Positions 1-12,017 of a stretch of 64,000 bases of DNA are shown one piece after another. Source of the DNA: Brachypodium distachyon (Eukaryota > Streptophyta > Magnoliopsida > Poales > Poaceae); the NCBI RefSeq assembly GCF_000005505.3, contig NC_016131.3, positions 28,945,001 to 29,009,000 of the forward strand. Reading direction: 5' to 3'. How positions within the stretch are numbered: position 1 is the first letter of the stretch; each line of letters starts with the position of its first letter. Position numbers and translations under genes: made by a program. The notes beneath the pieces are model-generated. The model did no database searches. It saw nothing but the letters and a program-made list of their open reading frames with translations, and was not told where the DNA came from.

Positions 1-130
1 CGGAAGCGGCCTCGCCACGGGCATTCGTCGTCGTTGTCTTCTCCGGCACCGGCAGCGCGCGTTCCGGTTGCTCCGCAAGGGCGGCGCTCTGGCAGGGCTC
101 GTTGGGCGGCATCGTCTGGGTCGTTTCCAT
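1..130 (-). CDS. Probable 5' end of a divergent gene, cut by the window edge
   Basis: On the minus strand an ATG at 130-128 opens a frame that stays open to base 1 (43 codons, starting METTQTMPPNEPCQSAALAE). The stretch is GC-rich in the way grass first exons are, and it ends where the AT-richer spacer before the RING gene begins. The peptide is rich in Ala, Pro, Thr and Glu and I recognise no domain. If real, this gene is head-to-head with the RING gene at 543 and shares a spacer of about 410 bp with it. The frame is too short to be significant alone, so the call rests on position, base composition and continuity to the edge. Chance openness in GC-rich DNA is a fair alternative. Confidence 0.4.
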   Translation of the reverse strand, partial: METTQTMPPNEPCQSAALAEQPERALPVPEKTTTTNARGEAAS

Positions 131-542
131 GCCTCTCGATTGCTGGTGGTTTGATTGTGCATCAAGGCAAGCATCGACCCCTCTGCTGGTTATATTGATT
201 TGGACTTTGGCCTGTTCCGATTTGCTTTCTCCGTTGATCGACTCTTCTTCTCGGAGTCGGAGCCTCCACCGACACGGGATCCCGAGTCTCTGACAAGTCC
301 CGATTTGAATTCGGACACTGGGCCGGCCGACCGACCATCCGGAACGAGCGAGCCATATATTACAACTGCCCCGCCGCCGGCCCTACTCGCTTGCCCCCTT
401 TACTGCACCACAGAGAAATCGCGGCATCACAGTTCTAAATTTCCGACCCATTTCGGAACGATCAGAAGCAGGGATCGATCGAAGAGAGAGAGAGATTCCG
501 GCGAATCATCGCAGAGAAATCCCTCCCTTGATCGCGGGAACC
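131..542. promoter_or_regulatory. Possible bidirectional promoter and 5' leader of the RING gene
   Basis: This spacer separates the minus-strand start at 130 from the plus-strand start at 543. A TATA-like stretch (catatatta) lies at about 353-361 on the plus strand. That would place a transcription start near 390 and give the RING gene a leader of about 150 nt. A GA-repeat tract at about 484-496 lies inside that leader. No matching TATA-like site is evident for the minus-strand gene. The promoter role is inferred from position and this one motif only. Confidence 0.35.
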
Positions 543-1673
543 ATGGACGAGGTCGTTTTCCGGTCTCGTCTGCAGCGCCACGTTCTCGCGCCGCCGCCGG
601 ACGTGGTCGTGATTACGGACGAGGAAGAAGAAGAGTTGGTTCTTGGCCACGATGATGACGACTGGAAGGAGGTGGATTCGGAGGAGGACGATGAGGAGTC
701 CGCGGAGGATGAGTCCCAGGAGGCGAGCGGCGGCGGCGAGGAGGAGGAGTATTTCGACAGCGACGAAAGCAGCGATGACGAAGAGGAGGATGACGACGAG
801 ATCTTCGGCGGCGACGAGGTACTACTAGCACGGCTGCGGCAACTCCGCCCGAACTTCGTCCCCAAAGGGCGGTTCCTCGGCCCCGCGCCGCGGTTCGCCA
901 CCGCCGGGAACACGGCCGGCTTCATGCGTGTCTTCGCCACCGAGGAGAGCCAACAACATGGCGGCGGCGGCGAGAAGCAGATCTTGGTGTTCTACCGCTA
1001 CACCCGCTTCAGGGCGGCGGAACCGGAATCGGGCGGCGGCGGGGTGCGGGCGCGCGGCAGCACGAGGGAGCACCAGGTCCGGTTCGTCCTCCCGCACGCC
1101 GGCGACGCGGCGAGGTCGCTGGCGTGGGCCGCGTCGGCGCTGGTCCCGCTGATCTACCCCGGCCGCTCCACCAAGCAGCTCCAGGCGCTCTGGTCCGCCC
1201 TAGCCTCGCAGGTGCGCGTCCCGCCGCGAGCAGCGCGCGTCGAGGTGCTCGTCGACGTCGGCATCCTCCGTCTGCCGGACTGCACCCCGCCTGGCATGGA
1301 GGGCATGGCCGCCGCGCTTCAGGGCAAGATGCTGGATCCGTGGCCCGCGGGCTTCGTTGGCATGGAGCTGCGCCTGCCGGAGCCCGTGCTGTGCGGCGGC
1401 GGCACGGAAGGGGAAGCCACCGACGACGACGACGACGACGGCGGCGGCGACACGGACTGCTGCGAGAGGCGGTCGGCGAAGAGAAGGAAGGTCGCGGCTG
1501 ATTTCGCGGCGCAGGAGTGCGCCGTTTGCCTGGAGCCCCTGGAGAGCGACCTCGCGGCGTGGCCCGGGTGCTCCAGGCCTCACGTGTTCCATGGCGGGTG
1601 CTTGGAGCGCAGCCTCAAGGAGTGCGAGACGTGCCCCATCTGCAGGCGCAAGTTGTACGTCGAGGGCGCCTAA
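543..1673 (+). CDS. RING-H2 zinc finger protein, probable E3 ubiquitin ligase
   Basis: Intronless gene of 376 residues. The start is taken at the ATG at 543 (MDEVVFRSRLQR); the frame extends 15 bases upstream only through non-ATG codons. Residues about 25-100 form a strongly acidic region with runs of Asp and Glu. A second Asp run precedes a basic RRSAKRRK stretch at about residue 310, which looks like a nuclear localisation signal. The C-terminus is a RING-H2 domain: CAVC, a 13-residue spacer, C-x3-H-x2-H-x2-C, then CPIC (C3H2C3 ligand order). Family knowledge: such domains recruit E2 enzymes for substrate ubiquitination. The substrate cannot be told. The middle of the protein matches no family I recognise. 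It converges on the O-fucosyltransferase-like gene ending at 2116. Confidence 0.85.
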   Translation: MDEVVFRSRLQRHVLAPPPDVVVITDEEEEELVLGHDDDDWKEVDSEEDDEESAEDESQEASGGGEEEEYFDSDESSDDEEEDDDEIFGGDEVLLARLRQLRPNFVPKGRFLGPAPRFATAGNTAGFMRVFATEESQQHGGGGEKQILVFYRYTRFRAAEPESGGGGVRARGSTREHQVRFVLPHAGDAARSLAWAASALVPLIYPGRSTKQLQALWSALASQVRVPPRAARVEVLVDVGILRLPDCTPPGMEGMAAALQGKMLDPWPAGFVGMELRLPEPVLCGGGTEGEATDDDDDDGGGDTDCCERRSAKRRKVAADFAAQECAVCLEPLESDLAAWPGCSRPHVFHGGCLERSLKECETCPICRRKLYVEGA

Positions 1674-2115
1674 GATGAATTAGAAACGTTTGCAGCTGTT
1701 GTAGAAGCTGTATAGGACTAGCCATTCTTCAGAATTTATTTGTTTGCTGAAGGGATACTAGCATTCTTCAGACTGTTGATGTATATTTATACATTCATTC
1801 ATCAATGAATGAATCATGTCAGTTGTATCTGATTGAAACAAATCTCTGTAACAATATCCTTGGATTTAATGAAAGGAGAACTCCTTGTCTGTTCAGTGAA
1901 GCAGCTATGCAACTGACTTTTGTGTGTGTCAGTGTGTGTTAACTGGATGTGCATCAGTTGAACTTTTATAGACAAAAGTAGTTCTAGATGAACAAATTAA
2001 ATCTTACACAGGCAAAACTGTAAGTGTAAAAAATAATTAGATAAAACTTACAGTTACAGGATGACTTGTATGAACAAAGACTGATTATAACTATGCACAA
2101 CTGAATCTACTGTAG
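1674..2115. other. Spacer between convergent genes
   Basis: AT-rich DNA between two facing stop codons, so it holds the 3' UTRs of both the RING gene (plus) and the O-fucosyltransferase-like gene (minus). Several AATGAA and AATAA-like signals lie at about 1790-1875. A short tandem tcattcattca/atgaatgaatga stretch at about 1794-1816 can fold as a small hairpin. No gene is seen. Confidence 0.6.
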
Positions 2116-5100
2116 TCAAGCTCTACACATGCAGTGGGTAAGAGGATTTTCCCAGAGGTCGTAGTGCGGGAAGGTGGCTTCAGGGAGGCCAGTTCGTGTC
2201 TGGTGAGTGATCATCACATCCTCCACGAAAGTTGCCCATGGCATGTAGGGGTCGCCAAAGAACTTGGACATGAGCCCCTTGTCCGGCTTGATAGACTTCA
2301 GCCTATGGCGGCCCATGTAACGGCGGAAGCCGATGATCAGCTTGGCAAAATTGCCCCCGTGGGTCATCACAAACACGTCCGACTTCAAGCAAACCAGGAA
2401 GTCCAGTGCAGCAAGGCTGGTTACATGCTTCTTGAAATGCTCTATCTCCTCCCTGCTCGCGAGATCTTCTTTGGTAACCTGCAATCAACATAGAAAATGG
2501 ATAGGGTCCGTTGTTTCTTGAACATATCCACGTCGGTAGTCACACAAGTATAGGTGATTATCGCAACCAGTATTATAATTGCCTTCATAATCCGCAGTTT
2601 CGCAATATGCCTATACAAAGGAAATATGAACGCAACAAACAAGATTTACTAGGTACACTTACCAAATTGGGGAACATATTCCTCAGCGGTGCCATCCTGT
2701 TGTTTCCACCATACACTTGCCCAGATGCAACATATATCTGGCTCTCCTTTGTATATCCCATTGCACGCAGAATAAAACCTATTTCCCCAGGCTCAAGTGG
2801 GCAGCGACCTTCTTTTCTCTTTTCCAGTGCTAAGGGCCATAGGTGAGATCCATTCTGCATAAAGAGATGGAAGTGTACTAAGTACTTTACTTTGTAACCT
2901 TATTCCTCTTCATGCTCATATCATTATCTAATCTAAAATAAGTACATAACCAACTATTCACATCAGTAAACCACCTTGAAGCGTCTTGGCCATTGTTTCT
3001 TTCTATATTCAGCCATCATTGCTTTCTCCTCTCTAGTTCCAACAAAATCACAAAAAGATAGACCCACCATTCCTTTCTCAAATCTAAGATGAAGAGCCCT
3101 TCAAAACAAAGAATAATCTGAGTGTGAGATGTGTATAAATTTGCCAACTCCAGTCAACTTGGTCTGAAGGCAGTGAGCTAAGCTTACAGGTACGGATTCA
3201 CGTTGCCTGTTCGGTTCCTCATCCTTGTTGCTAGCTTGTCAGCCATTTCTTCAATGTCAGGTAGAAACTTTAAGGCGTGATAATTAACTCTGCATCTGAG
3301 ACGGTTAATCTTCATTGGAACATTATCATACCTGAAATAGTAAGCTTACGTTACACTATAATCATAACAATGAAATGTGTACTGTGAAGGCTCAGTCGCA
3401 GGGCTACAATTATAGAACAATCTTAAAACATATGAACATAATGGAGCCATAAAAATATCTCAGTAAGACTTACCCCAACCTATCAACAAACGGCTTGATA
3501 GACATTATCTTTTTCTCTTTGATCCTTGGAAGTACATTGTCAATGTAAAATTGCGCTGGTGCATATTTTGGGATATTTTTTACAGTACGCCTGTTAAAAG
3601 CAACATACAGAATTAGTGAAGTTACAATTAAAGTATGACAATATGCTGGCTAGTAAGCAAAACAACATATGCAAGAAACAAAATCAATGAAATTGTTTTA
3701 CCTTACACAACATAAGCACATGCATGTAACCACACAAGTAAATGCGGAAATAGCATTTTGCAGCTGGCATAGTGTTACTGATATTTAGCCAAAAAAAAGA
3801 AAGGGTTCCCAACTAGTGATCACAGTAATTAGCAGAATTTTGATCACTAGGCATAATCTGCCATTGCATATAGGGCAGAATAGATGGCCTAAATGTTGAT
3901 AAGCCAGGCCGTGTAAAAGAAACTATAGGTGCCGGACAGCAAACTATGATGCCACACAATGTACCAGTGCCAACCAATCATAAACAACAAATACGACAGC
4001 TACTACTGTAGCTTAAACCGCTATAATAAACTGGGATAACGGTATCAACCAGCACAGCAATATTACCTAGTCATTGATAAAAACATGATTGGAGATGAGA
4101 GATGGTAGGAACCAGAAAGATGAGCAAAAGCAACAACTCTCGTCATCCAATAGTAATAAAGTAATAACCTGATCTGGGCAAGCAGGCTTGGGAGGCCATT
4201 AATGAGGTTTGAAGCAGAGACATCTCTAGTTGCACTGATGTTGCTTTAGAGTTCTTGCATGACTATATAACATATATGAAAATTACTTATGTAAACAAGC
4301 AGCGGAAGTCAACTAGCTGCCTAGTTGGCTTGACATTCAAGTTCATATGCTCTAGAAGTAGTTATTCTCTCACTAACAATATTCAGGTGGATTTCCTTTT
4401 AAAAAAAATATTAAGGTGGATTTTAAATTTTTAATATGAAAGAAAGCAAAGCTATCAAGCTCAGTGTCATTCATGTGTTTACACATGGCATCACTTTTAA
4501 ACTGACAGCAGCAAAGACTGAGAAATGGGTGAAATGACTAACTTTATACTGGTGAACAGTTCATCTTTTTCAGTGAACCAGTCAGGAATATCTCGAACAA
4601 TGCGCACATCATCCTTCAAATAATTTATAAAATGATCGACATCAAAGATATCTTCAAATTTCCTGAATTGAAACAAAAGGTTATCAAATATTAAAGACTC
4701 GTGACAAAAGCTAAAACAAATGGATAAGAAGGGGTGTAAACAAGCAGGAGCCAATTCAAAAAGAAAACAATAAGGTGGAGCTTACGTTTGATCTTTCCAT
4801 ATTTGATCCTGCTTCAGCACAGGCAAAATTAGCGTGGCATTCATGATCTTAGCAATTGCGACAGCATTACATATCTGCAAATATATCAAGTAGGTGCAAT
4901 TAACTAACGAGTGTTCCATACAACTTAGGCAAGATGCCTTTAGGTTTTAGTACATAAATAATCTCACATAACAATCAACAAATCTTGTTAAGCCTACCTT
5001 CCTTAAGTTCAAGCTACGAAAAAAGAAGGAAAAAAAACATTTGCTATTATAGCCAAAGAACTGCAACAAGTTGATAATGTGAATAGGGCACATACGTACA

Positions 5101-5980
5101 GCTATCCGTTGCTGGTTCAATCCACCCTCGGCATGAATAAAAATATACCCAGAAGTTTCGTTCTCTGACACAAGATCTGCAGAATAGTAGAGAGAAAAGA
5201 GAACATGGGTACCCAATAGGATGCAACCATAGTTTTGAACAAATTTTACCAACCATCTGGGCAGTGTGACAACTTTGCCGTAGTACCAAGATAAATGGAA
5301 AGGATACAAATGTGCATTTATGAAACATCTTTCAGAGAGCGACCAATTTTTGCACTTGCCTGAGATCTCATCACTGCGACGCTCAGCACACGGTTTCCAG
5401 GACGTGGCCGCGGCATGGGGATTCTCCCACAGGGAGCCCCTCTCGTTCACCTGCAGCGTAGCACCAAGCCAAACAAACAGAAGTTAAAAAGACGATTGCG
5501 TTCACAAAGCTTCCCCAGATGCACGCTGAAATCGACATCACTTTACCCCAGGGCACCGGAGCCGAATCCCATCCTTGCGGCACAGGTAGGGCGCGTTCTA
5601 GGATCCAACGAAAGCACAACTGTAAGTAGTCATCTCAGTGGATCCCAACGAAACGCGACAAACACAAGACGAATCGAGAAACTCACGAGGCGCGACCAGA
5701 CGGAAGGGGCCCAGATGAGCGCGGCAAGGACGAGGAAGGCGAAGACAGCGAGCAGGATCCGGTAGTAGGCCGGTGCCGAGGGGGACCTGGGGTCCTCGAG
5801 AGCGAGGAGGGCGCGGACGGGGGGAGGGAGAGGGTATCGCTGGTGTAGTGGAGGGGAGGGGCGGGGCGCGCCGTCCTTGCCGCCATCGTCGCCGCCGCCG
5901 GCACCACTGCCGCCGCGTGGCAAGGCGACGAAGGGGGAGGAAGCGGACGCCGCCGCCGTGGCGTGCCGCAGCTCGGCCAT
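2116..5980 (-). CDS. Plant O-fucosyltransferase family protein (GT106/DUF246-like), 10 exons
   Basis: Type II Golgi-type glycosyltransferase-like protein of about 536 residues. Exons in coding order: 5980-5687, 5450-5360, 5176-5100, 4874-4786, 4662-4543, 3590-3474, 3331-3188, 3098-2975, 2854-2663, 2478-2116. Every junction keeps frame. The N-terminus is Pro/Ala-rich and is followed by one membrane anchor (YYRILLAVFAFLVLAALIW). Family motifs follow in order: GGLNQQRIAICNAVAIAKIMNATL in the first sugar-nucleotide lobe, LHLRFEKGMVG with the conserved HxRxE, an RAMGY...VYGG block, and DFLVCLKSDVFVMTHGGNFA near the end. Family knowledge: related plant proteins transfer fucose or rhamnose to proteins or wall glycans; the acceptor here is unknown. 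The start could instead be an in-frame ATG at 6100. The intron between exons 2 and 3 has a GC donor. Confidence 0.9.
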
Positions 5981-8471
5981 GGTGGGTGGCGCTGCCTCGC
6001 CTGGGGGCCCCGGCGGCGTCTGTGCGAGGAGTGTGTGTCTCGCGGCTGCGGCTGTAGTGGGAGCTGTTTGGATCGTCCCGAGTGACGTGTTCGTTGGCAT
6101 TCACGCCGGCCTGGGACTGACCAGCCATTCCCGCATCACATGGTTTTTTTTTCTTTTTCTTTTTTTTTAAGGGAAAGCCATGGTCACGTCTCTATCTCTG
6201 CTACTATAAACCCACGTTTACCCATTGCTCACCGTTCACTCGGTCTGGACCGTCAGATCCAATCTGCACCAACCCCTCAGATTATCCCGAGCGAAAGAAA
6301 CCTCCCACGCGAACGGAAAAATAATAATCCGAAATAAACAACCCACGTCGCACGCGCACGGCGCACCCCTCTGGCCCTCTCTTCCTCCAACCACCGCTGG
6401 TTGCTGGGATCCGCACGCCGCTCACCCACCGCCGGCCGCACGTGCGACCATCTCTTCCTTCAGCCACCGCCGGTCTGGTCACCCAGCCACCGCTGTCCTC
6501 TCCTGCAGAGGAGGGATGCCGCCACCGCCGCTGCCCCCCGGTTGCGCACAACCGGCCTCGCCCGTAAATGGAGGGGCACCGCTGCCGCCTACCGCTGCCC
6601 CCTCCTGGCGATGGCAGCAGCTCGCTGTACAAAGGCCCGAGGAAGCATCGACGAGAAAGGGGATTTCGTGCTGGAGGCGCAAGGCGCTGCTCCTTGATGG
6701 TGGATCAATTGAGGAAACTCCCTGCGTTTCTCCCAGGCGGCCTTCTTGCTAGCAGTTAGGTAAATGCAAAATTTATATGCTTCCAGCTTGTCCAATTCAT
6801 TATTGTCTTCTGAATAAGGTTGCACTATTATTTCATCCATTTAGACTGGTGATGAGTTTCATGAAACACTACAACGGGGGAAGGCACGACTTTCTGAATG
6901 ACCAGTTTAGCATCAAGAAGTAACTGTCTTGGTCCTTTCATGCAATGATGCTAGCATGGAGGTGCGAGATTATTCTGTTTTGTGGGGTGGACACTGGACA
7001 CAGCGCAGCACACACCTAGCTGTAGGAACTAACCACACGGCAAATGTCAGGTTACGTCTTGCTCCAATCGTGAATTATTAAACGGCATCTTCACGATCCA
7101 TCTAAGTTTAGGATAGCCTGTCGTCTTTATCTTACTACATTATAATTTATTTGTGACTACTTGCAGCAATCGAGACCACAACGTTACTTATGTTGTCTCC
7201 TATCCATGGTCTATTGGTCTAAATGCACAGGGATCTTGACCCTCAAGTCCCAAATAATTAAGTGAATATGTGCAATATCACCCCATATTAACTCGTTTGC
7301 TGGCATATTATTAACTCGTTTGCTGACATATGATATGTTTGGCTTGACACACCTTACTGTGATGGTACCTATAGGATGCAATGGAGGGCCGCACAGAAGT
7401 GATATCGCTGGAAATAGGTGTGGAGAACTCTTTAATCATAGAATAGAACCAGTAAGCGCAGCGGCTTCGATGACAGTAGAATCATTTTTACATGGTACCT
7501 ACAACTTCGGCGTGTGCACCTGCAAGATGCATCCTTAAAGACAGTCACTCTCAATAGGCTAATGATTCAAGGAGAACACAGGGCACCAGTGTGAGGATCT
7601 AGCTCATTTGTGCTACTGATTGTTCTCTTAGTTGGATTTATGTTTGCATTCTTCCCCAACTCAAAAACATGACTAAAGAAATGAGATGACATCTCATGTA
7701 TCTTGGTTTGTCAAAAATTCAACTCTGCAAGTGAAAAGTGTAGGGTCGTTTGGCACCTGACTAAATGAACCGAGATGACATCTCATATATCTTACTTCTG
7801 CATCTGGTCATCCTAGTTCCATGATTGATTGCTGGAGATGCTTCGATTGGCACCCCACCGCTGCTCATTCCATCTTTCGGCTGTCATCCTAAGCCCCAAG
7901 CAAGCTGCTGCTTAGGGAAATTGTTTAAATCTGTTAGCGCTTTTTGTTTAGTTTTGTTATAGGGCGGCAAGTCTTGTAAGTTGCAATGTCCGTTAGCGGA
8001 ATGGGATAAGCACATTCAACCAGGTCTTCGTCTGAGGCAAAATTCGCAACATCATTGGACTTTGTGAAAATAAAAGGTGTATATATTTTGTGCGAGGCAA
8101 TGTCCCCAAGTGGAACAAGGAAACCTCGCCCGATCATTGCCTCAAAGCTGCGGCACATCTAAACGAGAACTGCAGTGTGTAGCAGTGGGCAGTTAAGTTG
8201 TCGTGGAAGAATGAAGCAATTTATGTCTGATCAATTGATCGACACACCTCGGTTCCCTTAGCCATGTCTGTCGCGTGTGGTCATGCCATTGCGATGCTCG
8301 TAGGAAATCGAAACCAGAAAAAAAAAGTTCTTTAGGTTAGGCTCCGCACACATATGTAAATCTTTTGCCGCTTTTAACTTTTTTTTTACATGGGTGAAGT
8401 GAGATAGTTGATAGAACTAAAAGGAGTAGACTTATTCGGTCCAAATATTGTTTAGATTGGTTAATGCTATA
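5981..8471. other. Spacer upstream of the O-fucosyltransferase-like gene
   Basis: Holds the promoter side of the minus-strand gene, then a GC-rich patch at about 6340-6740 with several overlapping short frames on both strands but no recognisable protein. AT-rich unannotated DNA follows. A short near-repeat (attaactcgtttgctg followed by g/a-catat) occurs twice near 7287-7330. The palindromic stretch gagatgacatctcat occurs near 7682 and again near 7770. No gene, RNA gene or named transposon is recognised. Confidence 0.5.
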
Positions 8472-8473
8472 TA

Positions 8474-8585
8474 CTCTCTCTGATCCTAAATTTTTGACTC
8501 AAATTTGACCAAATATGATGTATCTACTCTTAAAAGACGTCTAGATACATGTAATATTTCGACAACAATTTAGGATTGGAGGGAG
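8474..8585. mobile_element. Stowaway-type MITE
   Basis: A 112-bp element flanked by TA on both sides (8472-8473 and 8586-8587). Its ends are inverted copies: ctctctctgatcctaaat at the left and atttaggattggagggag at the right. The inside shares the atctactcttaaaa...gtctagatacatgtaatatt type sequence with other copies in this window. TA target and CTCCCTCNG-type ends are the hallmarks of Tc1/mariner-derived Stowaway MITEs of grasses. Confidence 0.85.
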
Positions 8586-8718
8586 TAATTTTCAGAAGGA
8601 CATGTATTGTTGTCTTTTGAAAGGGTAGAGTATACAGGCAAAATATTTAGAAAAATAAATCTTTTTTAAAGAAATATCAGGTGGTCGTCAAAGACCAACG
8701 AGAGAAAGTTTTGATGCA

Positions 8719-9370
8719 TTTTTTTTTTCAAGAATGCGACCCAGCGGACGCATCATCAATTAAAGAAGGAGATGGACAGAGTGCCAATTACAACACCGCG
8801 GAGCGGTTACAACGCCACGGAGTGGCTAAGACAACAAGGAAAAGCTACGTGGCATCAAGCAACCCACTTGCCAAAGCGGCCGAGAAAGCAACCCCTCCTT
8901 TGAGAAGCCCGGCATTCTCCCAACGCACCACCTCCTCCCGGATGCACGAGACCACCTTATGGACCTCCGGAGATGCCCCGTTGAAGGCCACGTCATTGCG
9001 GTGCCGCCAAATAGTCCAAAACACCAGCATGACCGCTGTCCTCAAGTCCTTGGCCACACCATGCGGCCCGATGATGCCGGCCCACCAAGCCCGGATGTCC
9101 GCATTCGCACTCGGCCTCCACTCCTCCTGGTTCCACGCGACTAGCATCGCCTCCCACACCTGACGGGCGAAAACGCACCCCAGCAGAAGGTGGGCCAAAG
9201 TCTCCGGCTCCTGATCGCAGAGGGGGCAACGCGACGGGTGGGGAAGCCCTCGCCTTTCAAGCCGATCCGCTGTCCAACAACGATCGTTTGCCGCCAGCCA
9301 GGCAAAGAATTTGCACTTGCCCGGCGCCCGAGAGCCCCAGATCTGCCTCGCCAGGGGCTCCACCGTTCAT
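8719..9370 (-). mobile_element. 5'-truncated LINE remnant with zf-RVT domain
   Basis: The minus-strand frame 9363-8845 encodes a reverse-transcriptase zinc-binding (zf-RVT) domain: ARQIWGSRAPGKCKFFAWLAANDR, then CPLCDQEPETLAHLLLGC, then VFWTIWRHRNDVAFNG. This is the C-terminal end of the ORF2 polyprotein of plant non-LTR retrotransposons. No reverse transcriptase lies upstream. Downstream on the same strand a run of about 10 A (plus-strand T run at 8719-8728) sits where the poly(A) tail should be. Together this describes the usual 5'-truncated LINE insertion. Target-site duplications were not clearly identified, so both borders are approximate. A host gene with a captured zf-RVT domain is less likely. 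Confidence 0.7.
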
Positions 9371-12017
9371 GCAGTGTCTTCGATCATTTTGTTTTGTTAT
9401 TCCATTGCAACGCACGGGCATTTCGGTTAGTATCTCGTAAGAATTGAGATGGTTACTAGTACTAGTTCAAGGGCCACAACATATTACATATCAGACTTAG
9501 TAATGGGTGAATAGTCCTACAACTGAAGTTGGGCCACCCTGCATCAACAAATGTCCTTTACCCAAAGATGCAATGCATTTATTTGCTTTCCAGGAAATTG
9601 ATGCAACATTGCCTTTTCGCAATCCATATAGCAAGTTTAAAGAACTTGGCTTGATCAAAGCTAGCAAGCTACCCATCCAATAGCAACTTGAAAAGAAAAT
9701 ATGCCACTTTATCCTTGTTATAGACATAGCAATTTCTAACACCAATCACATCACATCATAGGAAAATTCAATGGCAAGGATTTACCTCAGACGAAGGATT
9801 GAACCATCATTTTCATAGTAGTTCCCTAGTTATCCACCTTTCCGATCTTGGGAAAATACTTGTGGTAATTTGTACTACCAATAAACTGTTCACAAGCTTT
9901 CATGAGAGTGTCTAACATGGAAATAGACATCATAGTTGTCGAGTAAGATTTTCTCGATAACACTTGCATTAATCTTGTATGGATCACACAATTGTTAACA
10001 TCGACTCAAAAATAGCAAAATTTAACTTTTATGGGTAAAAATACTCGCCTTGGCTGAGAGGAAAACATGACATTAAATTTGAAGTGAAAATGTATCTTTA
10101 TCGATTATTGATTACCTCTTTGGTGCTCCTCCACGTGGCGCGGACAACTCCTGACCACGCCTTCCCCCTTCAATTTTTAGTGACGTCCCACCTACCCCCA
10201 CACTCCCCCTCTTCGTCATCTCTCTCCCCTCCTATTTTTCGTCTCTCTCTCCTCTCCCCCTCCATCACGCATTCTTTGTCCTTCTCCTTTCCTCACGCCG
10301 CCACGTCCTCTCCAACGCCGTCCTCCCAACGGCTGACGTGAAGGCGGCCGGACTAGCCACGGCCCCCTCCTTGTGGCATGGATCCGCACCTCGCGTGTCT
10401 CACCATGGGCGGATCTAGCACGCCGCAATCATCCCGCCATGGCTCACCGGCGGAGAGGGCCCAGATCTACACCGTGAGGGCATCGACGCGTCGCCACCCA
10501 TAGGACGTCGTCGCAAGCTGTTCCGGTGAGTTTATTTCCTCTTTTTATTTTTGCAAGTTAAAAGTTGAAAAATTAAAGTCTTCAAAATCATAAGTAAAAA
10601 GTACAAATGGGAAAAATTAAAAGTTGACTAAATGAAAAGTCGGTATATTGAAATAAAAAAGCAAGCTAAAAAAGGCAAAAGAATATCTTCCAACTAGTCT
10701 TCCCTAGAACATGGCAGTCTAATCTTAATGGTTTCACGCGCTCGTGTCAACATCCAAAATGTCAATAGCTCGTAGACAATTATAGCGGCAACTAAGATCA
10801 GCGTTTTCGCTAACTCTTTCGTGAATGTTCAACTACAATCACCAATGAAGATCAGCATTTTCGATCAACATTGTGTAATGGAGGCTAGAAAAAGAATCGA
10901 CCATGTGCAATCTCAACCATTGGAGATCAGCATTTCGGATCAACACGGAGAAGGTCGGCGGCGCCGTAGATTCGTACCTTGCGGGCGATGCCATTGGTGG
11001 CGAGTAGGGCGCCAGAGGGGGTCGAAGTCGATGCTGCCGATGGCATCAGAAGACACGGCTAGCGCCTGGGACGGCACCGTCGCCGTCAGCTAGAACTCCC
11101 ATTCGTACCGCGCCAACGACAACACAACTGGAACAGACCGCAGCGCCGGTGGCGTCCGAGGTGGAGATGGTGCAGGGCACCGGCGTCGTTCGCGAGGGAG
11201 GAAGACGGCGCATGTGCGTGTACTTAATGGCGGCTGGTGGTGGGAGAGATAGGGGAGGAGGCGGGCATCGGGTCGACGTTGATGGTCGGCAGCGACTACT
11301 GCAGCGACGAGCGGGCCCGAAGGGTTGGGTAGCGGCGGCGCAGGAGCTAGCTAGGGTGACGGACGCCGCCGCTCGTGAGATCGAGATGGGGAATGAAGTG
11401 GGCGAGTCCGCGAGTGGTTGGGTCCCATGGACAGAGTGAAGCCTTCAATGTGAAGGGACGAAGTAATAGTTTACCCCCAGACGGGACCCATGGCGGGGAT
11501 AAGCCAAACACCAGAAGGGGCAGGCCGCTCGCGCCCTCCACCGCAACGCGACAGCCGCAGCGCGCCCGCCCGTAGCTACAGGAATGACCGACGTGGCATA
11601 GCCCAGCTTCCGTGCTTTCCGGTCGCCTTAGTGGTTTAGATGTTGCAGGCACATGTATGTAAGTGAATGACCAGCAGTAGTTGAACCAAATTTGTGCTTA
11701 AAAAACCCCTCAGTAAAGTCTCTGCATAACGGTTTTTCTTACACTCGTGCCTTGTCCTTTCCGGTCCACGTTTTTCTTACAACAATCCAATGGCTCCGAC
11801 GGGGAAAGAAGATGGCAGAGGGCCCTGTGCCGTGCGATAGCCACCAGCCAGCCGCTATTGAAGTCCCGGCGGAATACGCCGCCGCGGTCGGGGAACCAAA
11901 TCGTAAACCCAAACCCAAACGAGACCTCAAATTCCGTCGGCCGAAACTCTCGAGTCCCCATCGCTCCGCCGGCCGCCGATTAGACATCTCAGCCTACCGC
12001 CACCGACCGCACCGAGC
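9371..12017. other. Spacer upstream of the RNA-binding protein gene
   Basis: Begins with ttgcaacgcacgggcatt (about 9406-9423), a motif familiar from grass repeat ends. AT-rich DNA follows to about 10100. A GC-rich patch at 10100-11560 carries several open frames of 66-101 codons on both strands, none with a recognisable domain. A degenerate short repeat built on gatcagcatttncgatcaac occurs about three times between 10797 and 10950. The last 400 bases contain the promoter and leader of the gene starting at 12018. No named transposon could be assigned. Confidence 0.5.

Noticed and set aside
6225..6752. Open frame of 175 codons in the spacer (plus), overlapped by minus-strand frames
   Set aside because: Low-complexity Pro/Ala/Arg translation, frames open on both strands, no recognisable domain, and no clear promoter or splice context.
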